From positions 1-34,208 of the forward strand of contig CAMDFL010000033.1 in assembly GCA_945897475.1 (NCBI GenBank): 34,208 nucleotides of DNA. The letters are read 5' to 3'. Made by a program: the position numbers and the translations under genes. Shown one piece after another: positions 25,910 to 34,208 of this stretch (position 1 is its first letter; every line of letters starts with the position of its first letter). The notes under the pieces were generated by a model. That model searched no databases and was not told where the DNA came from. It saw nothing but the letters and a program-made list of their open reading frames with translations. Source of the stretch: Bordetella parapertussis (GTDB taxonomy: Bacteria; Pseudomonadota; Gammaproteobacteria; Burkholderiales; SG8-39).

Positions 25910-26692
25910 CTATTTTGTGGTGAGCCTGAGATGCTGCAACAGCGGGCCCGCCTTCCATTCCCAGACGATCTGCGATAAACCGAGCATTAAAATCATGGTG
26001 GTGACAAAGATAGTCACCCAGCGGCCGACATGCGGGACCTGCTGGGGGATGGAATCGCCGACCGTGTACGCATAGGCCTGAGGCGAGAGTTGGCGTGAGT
26101 GGCTTGCTGGATCGGGGTCGCGCCCAAATCGCAGTCGGTAGAGCGCTGCCCGGTAGCTCTCCATACGCGGTGCGCTGTCGGTTCCCCGGTAACGGCCCTC
26201 GAATCCCAAAGACAGCGCGAGCAGGTAAATCGAGCTCAGCTCGATGCGCGCCGGATCGCGTGTTCGCAGCAGTTCGTCGAGCCGATCAAAGAAAAGATCC
26301 CCTGCTACGCGCGATTGGAACAGTGATTCTTCGATCAGACAAGAAGTCCACACATCACGCCCAGGCCATTCGATGCGAAGCAGCGCCTCATCGGCAAGCG
26401 CCGCCATGATGTACTGCGCCTCACGATTGATGTCGAAGGCATGCACACCGCCCGCACGCTGCGCTTCGATCGCCTGCAATTCGAGCATGCCCAACAAATG
26501 CCGGCTGATCGATTGCGCCATCGCAAGCGCGGGCCCCGCTAGCGGCGAGGGCTCTAGCGGTGCGGCGCTATCGCGCACTTGCGCGACACGTTTTTTCACC
26601 ACCATCAGCTCGGCGTAGAAGGCGCGAAACTGTTCGATCAGATAAGAGCCGCCAGGTGGGCTAATGGAAATATAAGTCGTTGCTACGGACAT
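25910..26692 (-). CDS. tssL: TssL (DotU-type) inner-membrane protein
   Basis: This 260-residue protein has the cytoplasmic DotU domain with the conserved EAQYIMAALADEALL and LALSLGFEGRYRG motifs. A single C-terminal transmembrane helix follows (about residues 225-245, GRWVTIFVTTMILMLGLSQI), ending with a very short periplasmic tail and no peptidoglycan-binding OmpA domain. It binds TssM and TssK. The start is ATG 26692 (MSVATTYISISPPGG), with AGGAG 7 bases upstream. The frame extends to 26728 but that extension is not conserved-looking. Because TssL here lacks its own cell-wall-binding domain, the SPOR protein at the end of the locus is a candidate to supply that function. Confidence 0.94.
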   Translation of the reverse strand: MSVATTYISISPPGGSYLIEQFRAFYAELMVVKKRVAQVRDSAAPLEPSPLAGPALAMAQSISRHLLGMLELQAIEAQRAGGVHAFDINREAQYIMAALADEALLRIEWPGRDVWTSCLIEESLFQSRVAGDLFFDRLDELLRTRDPARIELSSIYLLALSLGFEGRYRGTDSAPRMESYRAALYRLRFGRDPDPASHSRQLSPQAYAYTVGDSIPQQVPHVGRWVTIFVTTMILMLGLSQIVWEWKAGPLLQHLRLTTK

Positions 26693-26749
26693 CAGACGCT
26701 CCTGCCAGCCGCGTCTGTGGCGTCGCAACAGACGTCAACCGCGCGGCAA

Positions 26750-28054
26750 CTATTCGCTAACATAGAGAATGATTTCCGCAGGCCGCTGCGCGGCGGCATT
26801 TTCGCTTCGATTGGCAATCATCAGCGCGACACCAGGCAACACGAAACTCGGGTCGGCACGAACACTAAATAAGGTCATACCGGCCACACCGGCCAGGCCC
26901 AATTCATCGGCACGCTCGATACGAGAACGTGAAGCCCCGAGAATGCGCTTCTCGCGAAGCGCTCCCAGCAGGCTATCCGAGCCGATCAGAGCGCCTTCCA
27001 TCCAGGCAATGATCTCGCGCTCCGACTGGCCTCTCACGCCAACGACCAGGCGCTCACCCATCCATTGCGGATCGATCGTCTGGGAAAAAACGCCGTTTTC
27101 CAGCTTGAACTTTATCTCTCGGTAGGTCTGACTGACCGCGTCCAGCATGGCGCCGACCTGTGCAATCAGGCTATCGAAAGTACTGCGCAAATCGAGATGC
27201 CGGTAGGGAACCGTCGCGGGTGGAACCGACCCCGGTCGCAAAAGGGACAGCGGTCCGAACAGACTGGACAGCGCGACATACAAAGGATAGGGAGGTATCG
27301 ACTCCGTTCCCAAAACCGCTTCGAAATAGGGAAGCAGTACAACGATGCTGCGCAGCTGGTCGCGCAGTTCGAGGAACCGCAGGCGATCTTCGATGTCCGA
27401 GGACGGCACCGAGGTTTGCTTGGCCAGAAAAGTACTCTTTTCGCGCATCCGCGCGGCCAGTCCGCTGCACGCCAGCCACAACGGCGACTCTGTGCTCATG
27501 CTGAGCAAAGGAGGAACGAAATCGCCGAACTTAAACACACCGTTTTCGCGTTTGATCGCTGCTAGCGGAAAGCTCACATAGCGCGATGAGGGGGTATCCC
27601 CACCGAGCAATTGCAATTTCGGCCGAAGTCTCGGAATTTCAATAGCCTCGGTATCGGCATGCTCGTCGCTCACCAGGGCACCGGCAAGCGAGTTAAACCG
27701 ATCCGCTCCGATCGCGACCGCAAGATAGACGCGCAATTCACCTGCTTCGAGCAGATCGGCGAAAGGCGCAAGTTTCAGCTCGAGCGCCACCTCGTCGCCT
27801 GACCCTGGCGCATGGGACACAAGCAGGCCATCGGGCATGACGGCCTCCAGGCGGAGCACTCGCAGCGTTCCGGCGGCGAGCATGCCAGGGTCAAAGACCA
27901 GCTCGCGCACGCCCCAGCAAAATGGCAGACCCGCAAGAACATGATAGGCGAGAAGCTGCTCCTGTCGCAGGGCAAGCTGTTGGAAATGCTGGGGCGCGAG
28001 CAACAGCCCCTCGTGCCACTGGATGGCATCAGGAATGTCTTTTGTGCTCTTCAT
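26750..28054 (-). CDS. tssK: TssK (ImpJ/VasE) baseplate-membrane adaptor
   Basis: This 434-residue protein links the TssEFG wedge to TssL/TssM. It opens with IQWHEGLLLAPQHFQQLALR, the hallmark of TssK. Later family segments include FKFGDFVPPLLSMS, YPLYVALSSLFGPLSLLRP, and the C-terminal RILGASRSRIERADELGLAG and VALMIANRSENAAAQRPAEI. The start is ATG 28054; a GTG immediately before it is the only alternative. The length is normal. The gene follows tssJ and precedes tssL by 57 bases. Confidence 0.95.
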   Translation of the reverse strand: MKSTKDIPDAIQWHEGLLLAPQHFQQLALRQEQLLAYHVLAGLPFCWGVRELVFDPGMLAAGTLRVLRLEAVMPDGLLVSHAPGSGDEVALELKLAPFADLLEAGELRVYLAVAIGADRFNSLAGALVSDEHADTEAIEIPRLRPKLQLLGGDTPSSRYVSFPLAAIKRENGVFKFGDFVPPLLSMSTESPLWLACSGLAARMREKSTFLAKQTSVPSSDIEDRLRFLELRDQLRSIVVLLPYFEAVLGTESIPPYPLYVALSSLFGPLSLLRPGSVPPATVPYRHLDLRSTFDSLIAQVGAMLDAVSQTYREIKFKLENGVFSQTIDPQWMGERLVVGVRGQSEREIIAWMEGALIGSDSLLGALREKRILGASRSRIERADELGLAGVAGMTLFSVRADPSFVLPGVALMIANRSENAAAQRPAEIILYVSE

Positions 28055-28103
28055 CACCCCACCCTGCGGGGCGCAAGCCCTGCGAACAGCGTCGCCGCCG
28101 AAG

Positions 28104-28634
28104 TCATCGTGCCGGTACTCCCCGCGGACTCACGGTAAAGCCCCTTGCCAGCAAACGAATGATGGCACCATCCTGAAAGTTATCGATCCGCGCCCGGTGT
28201 TCGCCAGGTGTCAGATAATTTGCGAACACAACGACTGCGAATGCGCGCTTGTCCTTGAGGTTTTGACCGGCCAATCGAACATCCTGCCCGGGAACCAGTT
28301 CCCATTTAAAGGATTCAAATCCGCCCGGATAATTTTTACGAATGTCCTCGCGAAGCTCGAACCACTTGGCCGCTGTCAACTCGGAGATTTTCTTCAACGC
28401 GTCCGGATCCTGGACCAGCACGATCTCCAATTCAAGCGCCGTATTCAGATTGGCGGCAGTATCAGTAAAGACGTTGATGTCGCCGAGCTCGACCCTGGGT
28501 ACTCTAGGAACGAACACATCCTTGACCAGGTCGATCGCGCCGCACGCGGAAAGCGTCACGCAAAACGCACACAGCGTGGCCACCAGTGCGCGCCTGCTTT
28601 GCAAACCCGGCCTAAATGTGGAAATCAATAACAC
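28104..28634 (-). CDS. tssJ: TssJ outer-membrane lipoprotein (VasD/SciN)
   Basis: This 176-residue protein has an N-terminal signal (ALVATLCAFCVTLSAC) whose lipobox LSAC places the acylated Cys at about residue 31. It is followed by DVFVPRVPRVELGDINVFTD and then AANLNTALELEIVLVQDPDA, matching the transthyretin-like TssJ fold. The C-terminal part (KDKRAFAVVVFANYL) also fits. It anchors the trans-envelope complex to the outer membrane through TssM. The start is GTG 28634, with a loose purine-rich site before it; a downstream TTG or GTG is possible. It is the first gene of the T6SS locus, with the likely main promoter in the AT-rich region above. Confidence 0.9.
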   Translation of the reverse strand: MLLISTFRPGLQSRRALVATLCAFCVTLSACGAIDLVKDVFVPRVPRVELGDINVFTDTAANLNTALELEIVLVQDPDALKKISELTAAKWFELREDIRKNYPGGFESFKWELVPGQDVRLAGQNLKDKRAFAVVVFANYLTPGEHRARIDNFQDGAIIRLLARGFTVSPRGVPAR

Positions 28635-28704
28635 GGCTGATGCCCCACTTCCAATGATAGCTGGAGAGAAATCGCCTCATCTTTTCAATAGGCAAGCTCA
28701 ATCT

Positions 28705-28751
28705 CCTATAGTATTTTTTAGAAGCGTATCACAACTATTTGTATTTACGCT
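28705..28751 (-). promoter_or_regulatory. Candidate T6SS promoter with imperfect dyad operator upstream of tssJ
   Basis: An imperfect inverted repeat spans 28723-28751: arms AGCGTA..ACAA and TTGT..TACGCT around CTAT, with 10 paired bases per side. On the minus strand its inner part supplies TTGTGA (28734-28729) as a possible -35. TATAGG (28710-28705) is a possible -10 at an 18-base spacing. The region is AT-rich compared with the genes around it. Dyads overlapping a -35 are typical repressor or activator sites; the factor is unknown. Confidence 0.35.
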
Positions 28752-28818
28752 ACTAATTAATATTCACACCGTGTCACTCAGGCTTAATCGCGCGCACGCC
28801 GGGACCGCGACAGTTTAG

Positions 28819-29133
28819 GCTGCGAGTTGGAGCACTACACCAACGAAACTAGCGGCAGCGCTCACCGAGTTGTTGGGGCAGCCTGTGGTGGTCGAGAACC
28901 GTATCAGCGGCGTCGGCGGAGCAGTCGCCATCCAGAGCTTGGCCCGGGCGCGACCGGACGGCCATACCCTGCTGACCGGTTTCTCGCCGTTGGCAACGGT
29001 GAAACATGTACACCGCCTGGAGGTGTACCTCCAGGCGGGAAAATTTCTGCGGAAATGGCTGATTCGCCACATCATGGTCAGCGACAAGCACTACGCCGCC
29101 TACCTTCTTGGAACGGGCGTCTTGCCGAATTGA
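28819..29133 (+). pseudogene. Chimeric remnant: Bug/TctC solute-binding protein fragment joined to hemerythrin C-terminus
   Basis: The open frame reads LAAALTELLGQPVVVENRIS, GVGGAVAIQSLARARPDGHT and LLTGFSPLA. This is the internal LGQPVVVENRxGAGG..RAxPDGxTLL block of Bug-family periplasmic binding proteins of tripartite tricarboxylate transporters. At about 29013 it changes abruptly to LEVYLQAGKFLRKWLIRHIM followed by VSDKHYAAYLLGTG. That is the C-terminal helix of a bacteriohemerythrin, with the His and Asp iron-ligand positions (HIMVSD). Both ends of each parent gene are missing. Two deletions or one rearrangement must have fused them. A 26-base palindrome sits exactly at the junction. Not expected to be functional. 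Confidence 0.6.
29013..29038. repeat. 26-base near-perfect palindrome at a gene-fusion junction
   Basis: Arms CCGCCTGGAGGT and ACCTCCAGGCGG are exact reverse complements separated by two bases. No T-run follows on either strand, so an intrinsic terminator is unlikely. It may be a recombination scar, a REP-like element or a protein-binding site. Confidence 0.7.
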
Positions 29134-29206
29134 CGATCCCGTTGATTTGACAGTCAAGTATCATTGCCCGCACCTGCGCAGCCTGATGCCATTCACAAAG
29201 GAAAGC

Positions 29207-29974
29207 ATGCGCAACACAGGTATCGAAGCCAAGGATGAGACTTTAAACGCCGAATCAGCGGCGGGCGAGGAACGTTACGTCCTGCGAACGCGGCGTGACA
29301 TCCTGCCGCATTTGGTCGCGCTGTCGAAATCGCGCGCCCCCATCCGCCTGGTTGTGCAGCAGTTAGGCGTGTCGATTACCAGCAGCCTGATCGCGCTCAA
29401 TCCGGAATTCGAGGAACTGGTTTTCGATGCGTCGGCTCTGCCCGGGGTCGAGCGCCTCAATGGCATCGCAGGCCTTTCCGCGGAAGTGCAGATGGACACG
29501 GTCTGGTATCGCTTCGAGGCGGGCCATGTCACCGTCGTTCAGGGTTACCCTCGCCCCGCATTTCGCGCCCGCCTTCCTGACAAAATCCTGCGGATACAGC
29601 GCCGTGATTCAATACGCTACCCAGTTCCCGGAGTCAACCCACCGGTTTGCGACATTCCCGCAAGCAACGCTGACGCTAAGGCACTGCGACTGCCGGCCAT
29701 TGACATTTCCAACAGCGGCATTTCACTTCGCATTGACGATTCGCGCCTGAGCCTAGCCAGGGACACCGTTCTGGAAGGCTGCATGCTGCACTTGCCCGAA
29801 ATCGGCGCGATAGCATGCGGACTTGTCGTGAAGTATCTGTCGCCCCTCGGCGAGGGCGACATGCGGCGCATGGGCTGCCGTTTCACTGATATTCATGCGC
29901 TCTCGCTAAATCACCTGACCCAATATGTTCTTCGGATCGAGCGGGCCTGGCAGGAATCGCGCAACCAGGCGTAA
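29207..29974 (+). CDS. YcgR-like c-di-GMP receptor (YcgR_N + PilZ)
   Basis: This 255-residue protein has an N-terminal YcgR_N-type domain (about residues 23-120, RYVLRTRRDILPHLVALSKS) and a C-terminal PilZ domain (about 127-245). The c-di-GMP-binding motifs are intact: R133-x3-R137 in QRRDSIRYPV, and D166-x-S168-x2-G171 in IDISNSGIS. YcgR proteins bind c-di-GMP and slow or bias flagellar motors; other PilZ proteins control secretion or polysaccharide machinery. The start is ATG 29207, with AAGGA 5 bases upstream; earlier in-frame starts lack a ribosome site and run into the remnant region. It converges on the EAL gene. No flagellar genes are in the window, so the target is open. Confidence 0.85.
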   Translation: MRNTGIEAKDETLNAESAAGEERYVLRTRRDILPHLVALSKSRAPIRLVVQQLGVSITSSLIALNPEFEELVFDASALPGVERLNGIAGLSAEVQMDTVWYRFEAGHVTVVQGYPRPAFRARLPDKILRIQRRDSIRYPVPGVNPPVCDIPASNADAKALRLPAIDISNSGISLRIDDSRLSLARDTVLEGCMLHLPEIGAIACGLVVKYLSPLGEGDMRRMGCRFTDIHALSLNHLTQYVLRIERAWQESRNQA

Positions 29975-30036
29975 ATATCTCGCTGCCTTGTTCGTGCAGG
30001 CCGCCCTGGCGCCAATCCGATGCCTGGGCGCGGCCT

Positions 30037-31569
30037 TTACGGAAGCGAACGTCCGGTCAATTCAGACAATGGCTGCGGCGGCGAAACGCCGAAACCCTGT
30101 CCATACGGGATGCCGATCTTGCGCAGCTTGGCTACGGTTACCCCGTCTTCCACCATTTCGGCGATGGTGGTGATGCCGATGGTATTCGCGATTCGACAAA
30201 TGGCGACGACCTTGCACAGGTTGACTGGATCGCTGTGCAATTGAAGAATGACACTACCGTCGATTTTCAGGAAATCCAGCGGCAGGTCCTTGAGCACATT
30301 GATGCCTACCCTGTGGCGGCCAAAACCACTGAGCGCCACCCTGCACCCGGCAAGCTTGATCAATCTGACAAACTCATCCACATCGCCCCGATTTGACGAC
30401 AGATCGCTCGCCGCGATTTCGAAGCAAAGCATCCCGGCGGGACAATTGTGCTTGTTCAGTTGATGCGCGACATAGTCGGGAAAATCAGCGTCGCAAAGCG
30501 TGGCCGTGGCGATATTGATGAAGAAAATCTCCTTTTGGCCGGTGTTATCTCCGTTCCCGCGGCTAGCCATCCGGGCCAGGAGATCGGCTACGACCCAGCG
30601 GTCCAGAGCGGGAAGAAGTCCGGTTTCCTCGGCCAGGGGAAAAAATGCGCCCGGGCTGATCATGTTGCTCTCTTCTTCCTGAAGGCGAATCAGGATTTCG
30701 TAGTGCGTCGTCCCGCCCGAGGCGGGGTCCAGCGGCACGATGCGCTGGCAGTAAAGCAAAAATTCGTTGCGCTTGATGGCGGCCAGAATGCGTGCCCGCG
30801 CGTCGGGCATGCCGGTCGCCTGCTCGGCGACCGAAGCATTGAAGTGCTCCTGGTCTTCCCGAGCCACCCTTGCAGCGGGCGATTCCGGTATGGCCGCTGC
30901 GGATTGCGCAAAGGCATCGCCCCCCCGGGTGCGAGGACCTTCGCTTGCGTCGCTGGTGATGGCAAAAAATCCATTTGGCTCGCCGCGCGTGCCCAGTACC
31001 GGCAAAAGTTGCGCATTGAGGCGAACGCTGGCGCCATCGGACATTTTGTGGGTGCGAAGGTAGCGCACCGTTTCGCCGCCGAGGGCGCGCGCCACATCAG
31101 GTTCGATCTGGGCATAGACCAGCCTGCCCAATGCCTCGCGCATGTGATGCCCGTCGATCCGGCTCGCCGGAAGGTCGAGCAGGCGCCCGAACGCGCGGTT
31201 GTGGTAGCGATAGATTCCCTGGTCGTCAATATAGGCAACCATGGCCGGCTGCTTCTCGTCGGCAAACTGCAGCTTCGCGTCCGCGCGCGCGAGCAGCGCC
31301 TGCATTTTTTCCGCCCGTTTGCCTGTCTGGACAACCTCATCCTCCAGCACCGCGAGCCTGGCGCCGCTGCTGGCCGCGGCAAATTCCGCGCGCGTCGCCC
31401 TGGTCACCACGGCAATCAGGCCGGCAAACAGTATCCCGGTGAGAAAGGCGATCCAGGCAAGATCGAGCAACGTAAAGTAGATCGCCACCACCAGCATCGA
31501 TGCCGTGGCGATCACGGCGATAACCGCAATGAAGGGTTGGATCGTCCGTAGAAAATTTAGCGAATTCAT
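30037..31569 (-). CDS. Membrane PAS-EAL protein with degenerate, probably inactive EAL domain
   Basis: This 510-residue protein has two transmembrane helices (about residues 11-33 and 37-58), a coiled stretch, a PAS domain (about 103-205), a low-complexity linker and a C-terminal EAL domain (about 257-505). EAL residues present are E291 (EIL in place of EAL), N352, E384, K435 and E471. The Asp pair of the DDFG motif, needed for metal binding and c-di-GMP hydrolysis, reads S414-G415 (SGFG). It is therefore predicted to have no phosphodiesterase activity, though it may bind c-di-GMP or a protein partner. There is no GGDEF domain. It begins 10 bases after the histidine kinase stop, so the two are probably one operon. 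Confidence 0.85.
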   Translation of the reverse strand: MNSLNFLRTIQPFIAVIAVIATASMLVVAIYFTLLDLAWIAFLTGILFAGLIAVVTRATRAEFAAASSGARLAVLEDEVVQTGKRAEKMQALLARADAKLQFADEKQPAMVAYIDDQGIYRYHNRAFGRLLDLPASRIDGHHMREALGRLVYAQIEPDVARALGGETVRYLRTHKMSDGASVRLNAQLLPVLGTRGEPNGFFAITSDASEGPRTRGGDAFAQSAAAIPESPAARVAREDQEHFNASVAEQATGMPDARARILAAIKRNEFLLYCQRIVPLDPASGGTTHYEILIRLQEEESNMISPGAFFPLAEETGLLPALDRWVVADLLARMASRGNGDNTGQKEIFFINIATATLCDADFPDYVAHQLNKHNCPAGMLCFEIAASDLSSNRGDVDEFVRLIKLAGCRVALSGFGRHRVGINVLKDLPLDFLKIDGSVILQLHSDPVNLCKVVAICRIANTIGITTIAEMVEDGVTVAKLRKIGIPYGQGFGVSPPQPLSELTGRSLP

Positions 31570-31579
31570 CCTTCAGTAC

Positions 31580-34208
31580 TCACCCCAGTCCGGCGGCGGG
31601 CGAGTCGGCAAAAGCCTTCAGCGTCTGCCGCGCCGCGGCAAAATCAAATTTCCTGATCTGGGCTGAAAACGCTCCGAACGCCGGCCCCATTGCGGCCCGC
31701 AACATGGCCGCATGCTCATCAAACAGCGCCATGGCGGAGGTATCACTTTGCGCAAGCAGGGCGTCGAATTGCCTGAGCAGCGCACGCAGTTTTTGCGGCT
31801 CCACCGCGGCAGCAGCCACCGCGTCTGCCTGGGCAGACTGCGTCGCCAGCACTGCCGCCAGCGCCGCAAGCTCGATGTCGAAGGCCTCCATGCCGGCACG
31901 CATGGCCGGCTCGCGCTGGCTGCCGGGCGGGTTGCCAAGCAGCGTCGCTTCCAGTTGCAGCACGGTCTTCGCCAGATGATCAAGGCCCAGAAGGCCTGTG
32001 GTGCCTTTGAGACCATGCACCACGCGCCGCGCTGCGTTCTCGTCGCCCTGGGCAAGGCTGGCGGCCAGGCTGCACATATCCTGGGCGTGTGAATCGGCGA
32101 ACGGGCCCAACAACACGATGTATTTGGTGGCATTGCCGCGCAATGACGCCGTGCCGCGCGCCACGTTGATCCCCAATTCGCCGGCCAGGCGCGCAAGCGT
32201 GGTTTGCTGGTCGCCGGTGGTCGCTACCTTGGGCTCCTGTTCAGCGGGCTGCGAAGGTGTCTGGAGGCGAGCCGGTGGCGCGGCGCCGACGCCGGCGGCG
32301 ACCCCCGTCGGTGCCGCGTGGGCGGCGCCAACTTTGTCGACGCGCACCGAGGGCAGCCACCTGAGCAACTTCGAATACAGCAGGGTCGGATCCACCGGCT
32401 TGACGATGAAGTCATTCATTCCCGCGGCTTCGCAGGCGCGGCGGTCTTCATCGAAGGCATCGGCCGTGAGCGCCAGAATCGGCGTGACATCCCAGCCCGG
32501 CAGGGCGCGAATGGCGCGCGTGGCTTCCAGTCCGTCCATATGCGGCATCTGAATATCCATGAGGATCAGATCGTAGTAGTCCGTCTGCGCCTTTTCCACG
32601 GCCTGCCAACCGTCCTCGGCGATCTCCACCGTCATACCCGCGTCGTTGAGCATTTCCAGAGCCACCTCGCGGTTGATCGCATTGTCTTCGACCAGCAGAA
32701 TGCGGGCGCCGGTGCGGTTTTCGCGCAATAGTGCTTCGGCGTCCTTCACTTCCACGCGCACTGCTTCCGAGGGCATCTCTTGCAGCCCGCGTTGAAGCCG
32801 CGCCGTAAACCAGAAGGTGCTGCCCACGCCCAGCGTGCTATCCACGCCGACTTCGCCGCCCATAAGACGTGCCAGGCGGCGGCTGATGGCAAGGCCCAGC
32901 CCGCTGCCGCCAAATCTGCGCGCCACCGTCGCATCGGCCTGCTCGAAGGTGTTGAACAGGCGCGCGACCACCTCTGGCGCGATACCGATGCCGGTGTCCT
33001 GCACCTCGAAGCGAACCAACAGTTCGTCGCCGCTTTCTTCAATCATCCTGGCGCGCACAAAGATAGTGCCGCGCTCGGTGAATTTGACGGCATTGCTCGC
33101 ATAGTTAAGCAGTGCCTGGCGCAGCCGCGTGGGGTCGCCCTTCAACCACACCGGCACGTTGCCGCGATCAACCTCAATCTTCAGCCCTCTGCTGCGCGCC
33201 GGCTCAACGATCATCGCGGCAACATTGTCGAGTATGGCCACAAGGCTGAAATTGCCGCTTTCCAGTTGCAGCCGGTCGGCTTCTATTTTGGACAGATCGA
33301 GAATGTCGTTGATGATTGAAAGAAGATGGCGGCCGGCGCCGTCGATCTTGTCCAGGCGATCAGCCTGCGGCGGTGTCACGCCCCCGCGCCGCAACAAGTG
33401 GCTCAAGCCGATGATCGCATTCATCGGCGTGCGTATCTCGTGGCTCATGTTGGCGAGGAACGCGCTCTTGGCCACGTTGGCCGTTTCGGCCCGCTGGCGC
33501 GCGACTTGCAGCTCTGCGGTGCGCGTAGTCACCAGATCTTCAAGGTGGAAGCGATGCCGGTCGAGTTCCTCGCCGATGCGCTTCTTCTCGGTAACGTCAT
33601 CCTTTACTGCCACGTAGTGCGTCACCGTGCCGTCGGCCCCGCGCAGCGGGGTGATGATGGCGAACTCGTCATATTCGCTGCCGTCTTTCCTGCGGTTGTG
33701 CAAATTGCCCTTCCAGGGCACGCCGTTGCTCAGGGCAGACCACATCGCCACATAGGTCCCGCGTGGAGTCTTTCCCGAGTTCAGCACCCTTGGGTTCTTG
33801 CCGAGCACTTCGTCGCGGCGGTAGCCGGTCGAATCGAGGAAGGCCTGATTGACGTATTCGATGTTGGCGTCGATATCGGTGATCAGAATGCTCTCCGGGC
33901 TTTGCTCTACCGCCCGCGACAGCTTGCGCACCTGATTTTCGACGGCCTTGCGTTCGGTGATGTCGCTCATGATGGCGGTGACGAACCACTCCGCGCCGGC
34001 CCCCCATCTTGCGAGCGTGAATTCAAGCGGAAACTCGCGGCCGTCCTGGCCTAGCCCATGCAATTCAATGGCCTTGCCCGAGTGGCGCATCGCCTCGCCG
34101 ACGCGCGCGCGACTCATTCCCGCCAGATGCGCTTCGCGGTAGCGCTGCGGCATCAGCAATGTCAGGGGTTTTCCCATAGCCTGCGCTTCGGTGTAGCCGA
34201 ACATGCGC
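31580..34208 (-). CDS. Hybrid sensor histidine kinase (PAS-PAS-HisKA-HATPase-REC-Hpt), N-terminus beyond window
   Basis: At least 875 codons are visible; the frame runs off the window edge inside a PAS domain ([20 protein letters not shown]), so the start is missing. Counting from the Met at 34204, domains are: PAS end (to about 90), second PAS (about 93-205), HisKA with phospho-His 255 in [14 protein letters not shown], HATPase_c with DTGIGI and GGSGLGLAI, a receiver domain with phospho-Asp 550 ([13 protein letters not shown]), and an Hpt domain with His 730 ([13 protein letters not shown]). All phosphotransfer residues are present, so it is a full phosphorelay in one chain. It would pass phosphate to a separate response regulator not seen here. 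The EAL gene follows in the same direction. Confidence 0.9.
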   Translation of the reverse strand, partial: RMFGYTEAQAMGKPLTLLMPQRYREAHLAGMSRARVGEAMRHSGKAIELHGLGQDGREFPLEFTLARWGAGAEWFVTAIMSDITERKAVENQVRKLSRAVEQSPESILITDIDANIEYVNQAFLDSTGYRRDEVLGKNPRVLNSGKTPRGTYVAMWSALSNGVPWKGNLHNRRKDGSEYDEFAIITPLRGADGTVTHYVAVKDDVTEKKRIGEELDRHRFHLEDLVTTRTAELQVARQRAETANVAKSAFLANMSHEIRTPMNAIIGLSHLLRRGGVTPPQADRLDKIDGAGRHLLSIINDILDLSKIEADRLQLESGNFSLVAILDNVAAMIVEPARSRGLKIEVDRGNVPVWLKGDPTRLRQALLNYASNAVKFTERGTIFVRARMIEESGDELLVRFEVQDTGIGIAPEVVARLFNTFEQADATVARRFGGSGLGLAISRRLARLMGGEVGVDSTLGVGSTFWFTARLQRGLQEMPSEAVRVEVKDAEALLRENRTGARILLVEDNAINREVALEMLNDAGMTVEIAEDGWQAVEKAQTDYYDLILMDIQMPHMDGLEATRAIRALPGWDVTPILALTADAFDEDRRACEAAGMNDFIVKPVDPTLLYSKLLRWLPSVRVDKVGAAHAAPTGVAAGVGAAPPARLQTPSQPAEQEPKVATTGDQQTTLARLAGELGINVARGTASLRGNATKYIVLLGPFADSHAQDMCSLAASLAQGDENAARRVVHGLKGTTGLLGLDHLAKTVLQLEATLLGNPPGSQREPAMRAGMEAFDIELAALAAVLATQSAQADAVAAAAVEPQKLRALLRQFDALLAQSDTSAMALFDEHAAMLRAAMGPAFGAFSAQIRKFDFAAARQTLKAFADSPAAGLG

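Noticed and set aside
24896-25978. 360-codon plus-strand ORF opposite tssM/tssL
   Set aside because: Shadow of tssM, which carries all expected motifs on the minus strand.
29998-30036. Bidirectional terminator between the converging YcgR-like and EAL genes
   Set aside because: The 7-bp arms (AGGCCGC/GCGGCCT) are separated by 25 bases and have no convincing T-run on either side.
30448-31551. 367-codon plus-strand ORF opposite the EAL gene
   Set aside because: The minus-strand frame encodes clear membrane, PAS and EAL segments; this one is a composition artefact.

Overview
The window looks like a stretch of a moderately GC-rich proteobacterial chromosome, most likely a betaproteobacterium. 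This is an inference from the T6SS gene order and protein types and from the remnant of a Bug/TctC-type binding protein, a family greatly expanded in Burkholderiales. No rRNA, tRNA or other taxonomic marker is present, so the assignment stays tentative.

Layout. (1) Positions 1-1347 hold the 3' end of a gene made almost entirely of a 42-bp (14-residue) tandem repeat. (2) Positions 1551-4435 hold a two-gene operon: a cyclic-nucleotide-binding-domain/SLC13 (DASS) carrier fusion and an overlapping membrane-anchored ABC-type solute-binding protein. (3) About 4640-7545 is a scarred accessory patch: an orphan, helix-rich 566-residue protein of unknown function lies between the remnants of two different insertion-sequence transposases, with a possible 22-codon micro-ORF divergent from it. 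(4) Positions 7561-28634, all on the minus strand, are one complete type VI secretion system locus. In transcription order it is tssJ-tssK-tssL-tssM-tssA-tssB-tssC-hcp-tssE-tssF-tssG-clpV-vgrG, followed by a MORN-repeat protein, a DUF4280 PAAR-like tip protein and a SPOR-domain membrane protein. All 13 core components (TssA-TssM, with Hcp=TssD, ClpV=TssH, VgrG=TssI) are present and look intact. (5) Positions 28819-29133 hold a chimeric gene remnant (solute-binding protein joined to hemerythrin) with a large palindrome at the junction. (6) From 29207 to the window end is a c-di-GMP/signalling group: a YcgR-type PilZ protein (plus strand), converging on a hybrid histidine kinase followed by a membrane PAS-EAL protein whose EAL domain has lost its catalytic Asp pair.

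How it works together. TssJ, TssL and TssM form the envelope complex. TssK, TssE, TssF, TssG and TssA form and cap the baseplate and tail assembly. TssB/TssC form the contractile sheath around the Hcp tube, and ClpV recycles the sheath. VgrG with the DUF4280 protein forms the spike. The threonine-phosphorylation control genes (ppkA, pppA, fha, tagF) are not in the window. No toxin-immunity pair is evident; the MORN protein in the spike module and the orphan 566-residue protein are the only candidates for cargo or cargo handling. A link between the c-di-GMP genes and T6SS control is possible from proximity only.
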